This document shows, piece after piece, positions 61,401 through 64,000 of a stretch of DNA of 64,000 bases. The notes below the pieces were generated by a model, which did not search any database, was not told the DNA's origin, and worked only from the letters and a program-made list of their open reading frames with translations. Where the stretch lies: assembly GCF_020884795.1 (NCBI RefSeq), contig NZ_BBZF01000016.1:262761-326760 (forward strand), read 5' to 3'. The DNA comes from Micromonospora okii. Its GTDB lineage: Bacteria > Actinomycetota > Actinomycetes > Mycobacteriales > Micromonosporaceae. A program made the position numbers and the translations under genes. Numbering within the stretch: the stretch's first letter is position 1; each line of letters starts with the position of its first letter.

Positions 61401-62266
61401 CGCACCCGGACGACTGGTGGGGGTTGCGCGGCCTCTCCGACGACCGCCCGCTGGTCGACGAGGGGGTGCCGGTGAAGGTCACCCCGTCGGCGATGGAGAG
61501 CGCCCTGCGGTGCAGCCTGCGCTGGCTGCTGGAGCGGCACGGCGGCAGCGGCCCGGCCAGCGTCGCGCAGGGGGTGGGCAACCTGGTGCACGCCGCCGCG
61601 ATGCTCGCCGAGGACGCCAGCGCCGACCGCTCCGCCCTGCTGGAGTACGTGGCCGCCCGGTTCGACGCGATCGAGCTGGCCGCCCGGTGGATGGTCGGCC
61701 CCGAGCGGGAGCGGGCCGAGGCCATGGTGGACAAGCTGCTGCGCTGGCTGGCCGGGAACCCGCGCCGGCTGCTCGCCATCGAGCACGAGTTCGCGGTGCG
61801 GCTCGACGACCCGAGCCGGCCGGTCGAGCTGACCGGCCGGGTGGACCGGCTGGAGGTCGACGCCGACGGCCGGCTCGTGGTGGTCGACCTGAAGACCGGC
61901 AGGTCCACGGTCGTCACCGAGCACGAGATCGGCGAGCACCCGCAGCTCGGGGCGTACCAGGCGGCGGTGGAGGCGGGGGCGTTCGCCGAGTTCGGCGAGG
62001 AGTCCGGCGGGGCGGCGCTGGTGCAGCTCGGCACGGGGGCGAAGGACGCCCGGGAGCAGAGCCAGCCGGCGGCGGGGCAGGGGCCGGAGGCCGGCTGGGC
62101 GACCGCCCTGGTGCGGCGCACCGCGGATACGATGGCCGCCGCCACCTTCGCCGCCGTCGCCAACTCCAAGTGCCGGGTCTGCCCGGTGCGGACGAGCTGC
62201 CCGGTGTCGGGGCAGGGGCGTCAGGTCGTCGAGCCGCCGACCCCCCGCCGCCCGGAGAACCCGTGA
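58493..62266 (+). CDS. AdnA-like ATP-dependent helicase-nuclease subunit
   Basis: 1257 residues from ATG 58493. UvrD/PcrA-type SF1A helicase: Walker A GGPGTGKTSTL (about 103-113), VLTFGRRQATDLRRRI, motif II VYVDELADTDPAQ, motif III LVAFADPDSSTYAFRG, TTSYRAG, and C-terminal helicase motifs VRLLTAHAAKGLEWDLV and HVAVTRARRRLLVT. A Glu/Pro repeat linker follows, then a RecB-like PD-(D/E)XK nuclease (LTGRVDRLEVDADGRLVVVDLKTGR, LGAYQAAV) with Cys residues CRVCPVRTSC for an iron-sulfur clasp. In mycobacteria AdnAB resects double-strand breaks. GTGA joins the repeat and adnB. Confidence 0.88.
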   Translation: MQAYRLVRRPAEAAPGGRGPGGAARGDGRPEGATTRERRAAGPGGDGAYAEESSAGGPPHGALSRSAQPAGEPQGGRSRVGWRADPVQAEVVARTDGPLLVVGGPGTGKTSTLVEAVAARVAEGVDPERVLVLTFGRRQATDLRRRIEARIAADGHRVLREPLVRTFPAYAYGLLRRAAAERGEPSPRLLTGPEQDLIIRELLDVVGEEPEDDPVGWPEDLRPALRTRAFAAQLRDLLMRAAERGVGPVELARLGEKLGRADWPAAARFLREYVAVLALRDVSNRGSIAYDPAELVRAATGLLLDDPELLEAERRRIAHVYVDELADTDPAQLDLLAVVAGGGKPLVAFADPDSSTYAFRGTDPAGVAAFGHRFRTASGAPAAQVVLTTSYRAGAGLLAATRRLNGRLRGPAAHRRLRPLPDAPPGSVRVRTFRSTTSEAAWLAQALRAAHLLDGVPWSEMAVLVRSTARQLPSLRRALHTAGVPTVVHGEDLPLHLQPAVAPLLLLLRCALEPGRLDEEAAVALLHSPLGGADPLAERRLRQGLRALALAAGDRRPSGELILDALRDPEELAGIDRHWAEPAQAVAGLLAVAREAAERPGATAEDVLWAVWNASGLAERWAGAITRGRAATGEHETARRWRAEAADRDLDAVLVLFDAAARFADRLPGARTEVFLDHVLGQDLPADTLAATADRGEAVRLLTAHAAKGLEWDLVAVAGVQEGVWPDLRLRGSLLGSERLVDVLAGRDVGADGAVSGDGGRGAGDGGRAVLIGQTSALLDEERRLFHVAVTRARRRLLVTAVASAAVGGDDHEEQPSRFLYELDSTEPPGAGDDGGTGARDGNPTDPADPTGPAEAGAPGVGDPEAREPEVGDPEAREPGVGEPEVRQPGAGEPEARESGAGESADGGAVGAGEGRAVTLPVAGPPRALTLPALVAELRTAVADPAAPYSRRRAAAAELARLAAAGVPGAHPDDWWGLRGLSDDRPLVDEGVPVKVTPSAMESALRCSLRWLLERHGGSGPASVAQGVGNLVHAAAMLAEDASADRSALLEYVAARFDAIELAARWMVGPERERAEAMVDKLLRWLAGNPRRLLAIEHEFAVRLDDPSRPVELTGRVDRLEVDADGRLVVVDLKTGRSTVVTEHEIGEHPQLGAYQAAVEAGAFAEFGEESGGAALVQLGTGAKDAREQSQPAAGQGPEAGWATALVRRTADTMAAATFAAVANSKCRVCPVRTSCPVSGQGRQVVEPPTPRRPENP

Positions 62267-62392
62267 GCTTGCGAGCCCAGCAGACTGAGATGGTCCCGTG
62301 AGCGCGAGGAGTGAGCTTGCGAGCCGCGCAGTCGCGAACTGAGATGAACCCGTGAGCTTGCGAGCCGCGCAGTCGCGAACCGAGGAAGCCCC
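62263..62392 (+). repeat. Three GTGAGC-led repeat units between adnA and adnB
   Basis: Units 62263-62297, 62298-62351 and 62352-62392 each begin GTGAGC and end with a purine-rich box (GAGATGG, GAGATGAA, GAGGAAG) and CCC. Shared segments are GAGCTTGCGAGCCGCGCAG and CAGTCGCGAAC. The first GTGA holds the adnA stop; the last unit ends at the adnB GTG. Related in form to 28707-28820. Confidence 0.8.
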
Positions 62393-64000
62393 GTGACCCA
62401 GCCCGCCCTGTTCGACGCCGCCGCCCCGGCGCCCCGGACCGCCGACTCCGGCCCCCGGTACACGCCGGTGGAGCTGGCCCGGCTGCTCCGGCTGCCCGCG
62501 CCGACCCGGGAGCAGGCGGCGATCATCGCCGCGCCGGTCGAGCCGCTGCTGGTGGTCGCGGGGGCCGGGTCCGGCAAGACCGAGACGATGGCCGCGCGGG
62601 TGGTCTGGCTCGTCGCCAACGCGTACGTCCGACCGGAGCAGATCCTCGGGCTCACCTTCACCCGCAAGGCGGCCGGCGAGCTGGCCCACCGGGTGCGGAC
62701 TCGGCTCGACCAGTTGGTGCGCCGGGTCGGGCGGCGCGGCCGGACCCCGCTCGACGACCCGTTCGCGGGCGAGCCGACCGTCTCCACCTACCACTCGTAC
62801 GCGGGGCGGATCGTCACCGAGCACGGCCTGCGCGCCGGGTACGAGCCGTCCACCCGGCTGCTCACCGAGGCGTCCCGCTGGCAGCTCGTGGACCTGCTGG
62901 TGCGCAACTACGACGGCGACATGACCGGCGTCGACCGGGCGCCGGCCACCATCACCGACGCGGTGCTGGCCCTGGCCGGTGAGCTGGACGAGCACCTCGT
63001 CGACCCGGACGCCCTGGCCGCCTGGACCGGCCGGTTCTTCGCCGAGGTGCAGTCCCGCCCGGGGCGGATCTACGCCGACGTGCGCAGGGCCCTCGCGCTC
63101 CAGCAGACCCGCCTGAAGCTGCTGCCGCTGGTCCGCGCGTACGGCCGGCGCAAGGAGGACTTCGAGGCGATGGACTTCGCCGACCAGCTCGCCCGGGCCG
63201 CCCGGGTGGCCCGGGACCATCCGGCGGTCGGCGCGATCGAGCGGGACCGCTTCCGGGTGGTGCTGCTCGACGAGTACCAGGACACCAGCCACGCCCAGGT
63301 GGTGCTGCTCAACGCGCTGTTCGGCGGCGGGCACCCGGTGACCGCCGTGGGCGACCCCTGCCAGTCCATCTACGGCTGGCGCGGGGCCAGCGCCGGCACC
63401 CTGGACCGCTTCCCGACCGAGTTCGCCCGCGCCGACGGCGCGCCGGCGGAGGTGCTCGGCCTCAGCACGAGCTGGCGAAACCGCCCGGAGATCCTCGGCG
63501 TGGCCAACGCCCTCTCCACCCCGCTGCGGGCGGCGGGCGCGCGGGTGCCGGAGCTGCGGGCGGCACTCAGCGTGAAGGACCCGATCCCGCACCGCACGCC
63601 GGGCGGCCTGGCCGCCGGCACCGTGCACTGCGCGCTCCTGCCGACGTACGCCGACGAGGCCGACTGGATCGCCGACAGCATCCTGGCGGCGTGGCGCGGT
63701 GCGGCCCGGATGCCGGGGGCGCTGCCCGAGCACGTTCCGGTGCCGCAGCGACCCACCACCGCCGTGCTGGTCCGGCTGCGCAGCCAGATCCCGGCGATCT
63801 CGGCCGCGCTGCGCGCCCGGGGGCTGCCGGTCGAGGTGGTGGGGCTGGGCGGCCTGCTGGACACCCCCGAGGTGCGGGACGTGGTGTGCACCCTGCGGGT
63901 GCTGGCCGACCCGACCGACGGGGCGGCGCTGCTGCGGCTGCTCACCGGGGCGCGCTGGCGGATCGGGCCGCGCGACCTGGTGGCCCTGCACCGGCGGGCG
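62393..64000 (+). CDS. AdnB-like helicase-nuclease subunit, N-terminal part (3' end outside window)
   Basis: 536 residues visible and the frame is open at the end of the window. SF1A helicase motifs: LVVAGAGSGKTETMAARV (Walker A, residues 57-63), LGLTFTRKAAGELAHRV, ISTYH-like VSTYHSYAGRIV, MDFADQLARAA, RVVLLDEYQDTSHAQ (motif II), AVGDPCQSIYGWRGAS (motif III), STSWRN (motif IV). The expected RecB-type nuclease domain is not in the window. It should pair with AdnA to form the resection motor. GTG start with GAGGAAG seven bases upstream, both supplied by the repeat. Confidence 0.9.
   Translation, partial: MTQPALFDAAAPAPRTADSGPRYTPVELARLLRLPAPTREQAAIIAAPVEPLLVVAGAGSGKTETMAARVVWLVANAYVRPEQILGLTFTRKAAGELAHRVRTRLDQLVRRVGRRGRTPLDDPFAGEPTVSTYHSYAGRIVTEHGLRAGYEPSTRLLTEASRWQLVDLLVRNYDGDMTGVDRAPATITDAVLALAGELDEHLVDPDALAAWTGRFFAEVQSRPGRIYADVRRALALQQTRLKLLPLVRAYGRRKEDFEAMDFADQLARAARVARDHPAVGAIERDRFRVVLLDEYQDTSHAQVVLLNALFGGGHPVTAVGDPCQSIYGWRGASAGTLDRFPTEFARADGAPAEVLGLSTSWRNRPEILGVANALSTPLRAAGARVPELRAALSVKDPIPHRTPGGLAAGTVHCALLPTYADEADWIADSILAAWRGAARMPGALPEHVPVPQRPTTAVLVRLRSQIPAISAALRARGLPVEVVGLGGLLDTPEVRDVVCTLRVLADPTDGAALLRLLTGARWRIGPRDLVALHRRA

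Noticed and set aside
57857..63991. A 2044-codon open frame antisense to adnA/adnB and the LOG gene
   Set aside because: It is the shadow of strongly coding plus-strand genes in very GC-rich DNA. The protein is low-complexity Gly/Arg/Pro/His/Val-rich with no domain.

Overview
The window is a 64 kb stretch of very GC-rich DNA (by eye above 70%) from a high-GC actinomycete. Mycothiol synthesis (MshB), an AdnA/AdnB-like helicase-nuclease pair, a mycobacterial Sdh1-type succinate dehydrogenase, FdxA next to DapC, GTG/TTG/CTG starts and many leaderless promoters (TANNNT placed 6-8 nt before the start codon) all point to Actinomycetota. Several short interspersed repeat types resemble ones I associate with Micromonospora and relatives, so Micromonosporaceae is my best guess (inference). 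I found no rRNA, tRNA or CRISPR array. Gene density is high and most genes are chromosomal housekeeping or ordinary accessory genes.

Layout. 1-6650: the end of a CotH-like kinase, a heterodimeric ABC exporter pair, then an ada-alkA/ogt alkylation-repair operon, with a palindromic repeat just outside it (6707-6760). 6919-9482: a hypothetical gene with a possible coupled leader peptide, an S51 peptidase, and ychF. 9463-10260: a small relic element in the 3' end of ychF, flanked by a 19/20-nt duplication of the end of ychF and holding a tyrosine-integrase C-terminus and a small membrane protein. 10320-19700: short genes (nucleotidyltransferase, VOC, GNAT, phosphatase, hydrolase, SanA/YdcF-like, a divergent GntR / DivIVA-like module, PH-domain protein, methyltransferase, divergent pterin-dehydratase-like protein, NUDIX) with two REP-like repeats. 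19876-23688: sdhCAB. 23974-26798: tldD/pmbA. 26831-33705: a Uma2-type protein and a complete peptide ABC importer in the order ATPase-ATPase-permease-permease-binding protein. 33941-35360: two orphan membrane-anchored proteins. 35451-42208: S9 peptidase, mshB and small membrane genes, GNAT, fdxA-dapC. 42260-50370: M48 protease, tyrA, SIMPL/kinase pair, a 911-residue membrane hydrolase and an acetyltransferase. 50512-58384: secreted subtilase, divergent dapD/dapE, two LOG-family genes. 58385-64000: adnA and the start of adnB.

How genes work together. dapC, dapD and dapE cover three steps of the succinylase lysine/diaminopimelate pathway; dapD and dapE share one 10-bp divergent promoter core. 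ada-alkA and ogt overlap by ATGA and split between two proteins what a single Ada protein does in E. coli. The sdh genes form a compact operon ending in a strong hairpin. The five importer genes form one transport system. adnA/adnB should form a heterodimeric double-strand-break resection motor.

Most notable signals: (1) the relic element in the end of ychF with attL/attR-like ends; (2) a repeat family that begins exactly at GTGA stop/start overlaps between co-transcribed genes and supplies the next gene's ribosome-binding site and start; (3) overlapping back-to-back -10 boxes for leaderless dapD and dapE; (4) a palindromic repeat whose edge forms the -10 box of a gene; (5) an apparent CTG start for dapC. 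No complete new defence or biosynthetic system is evident.
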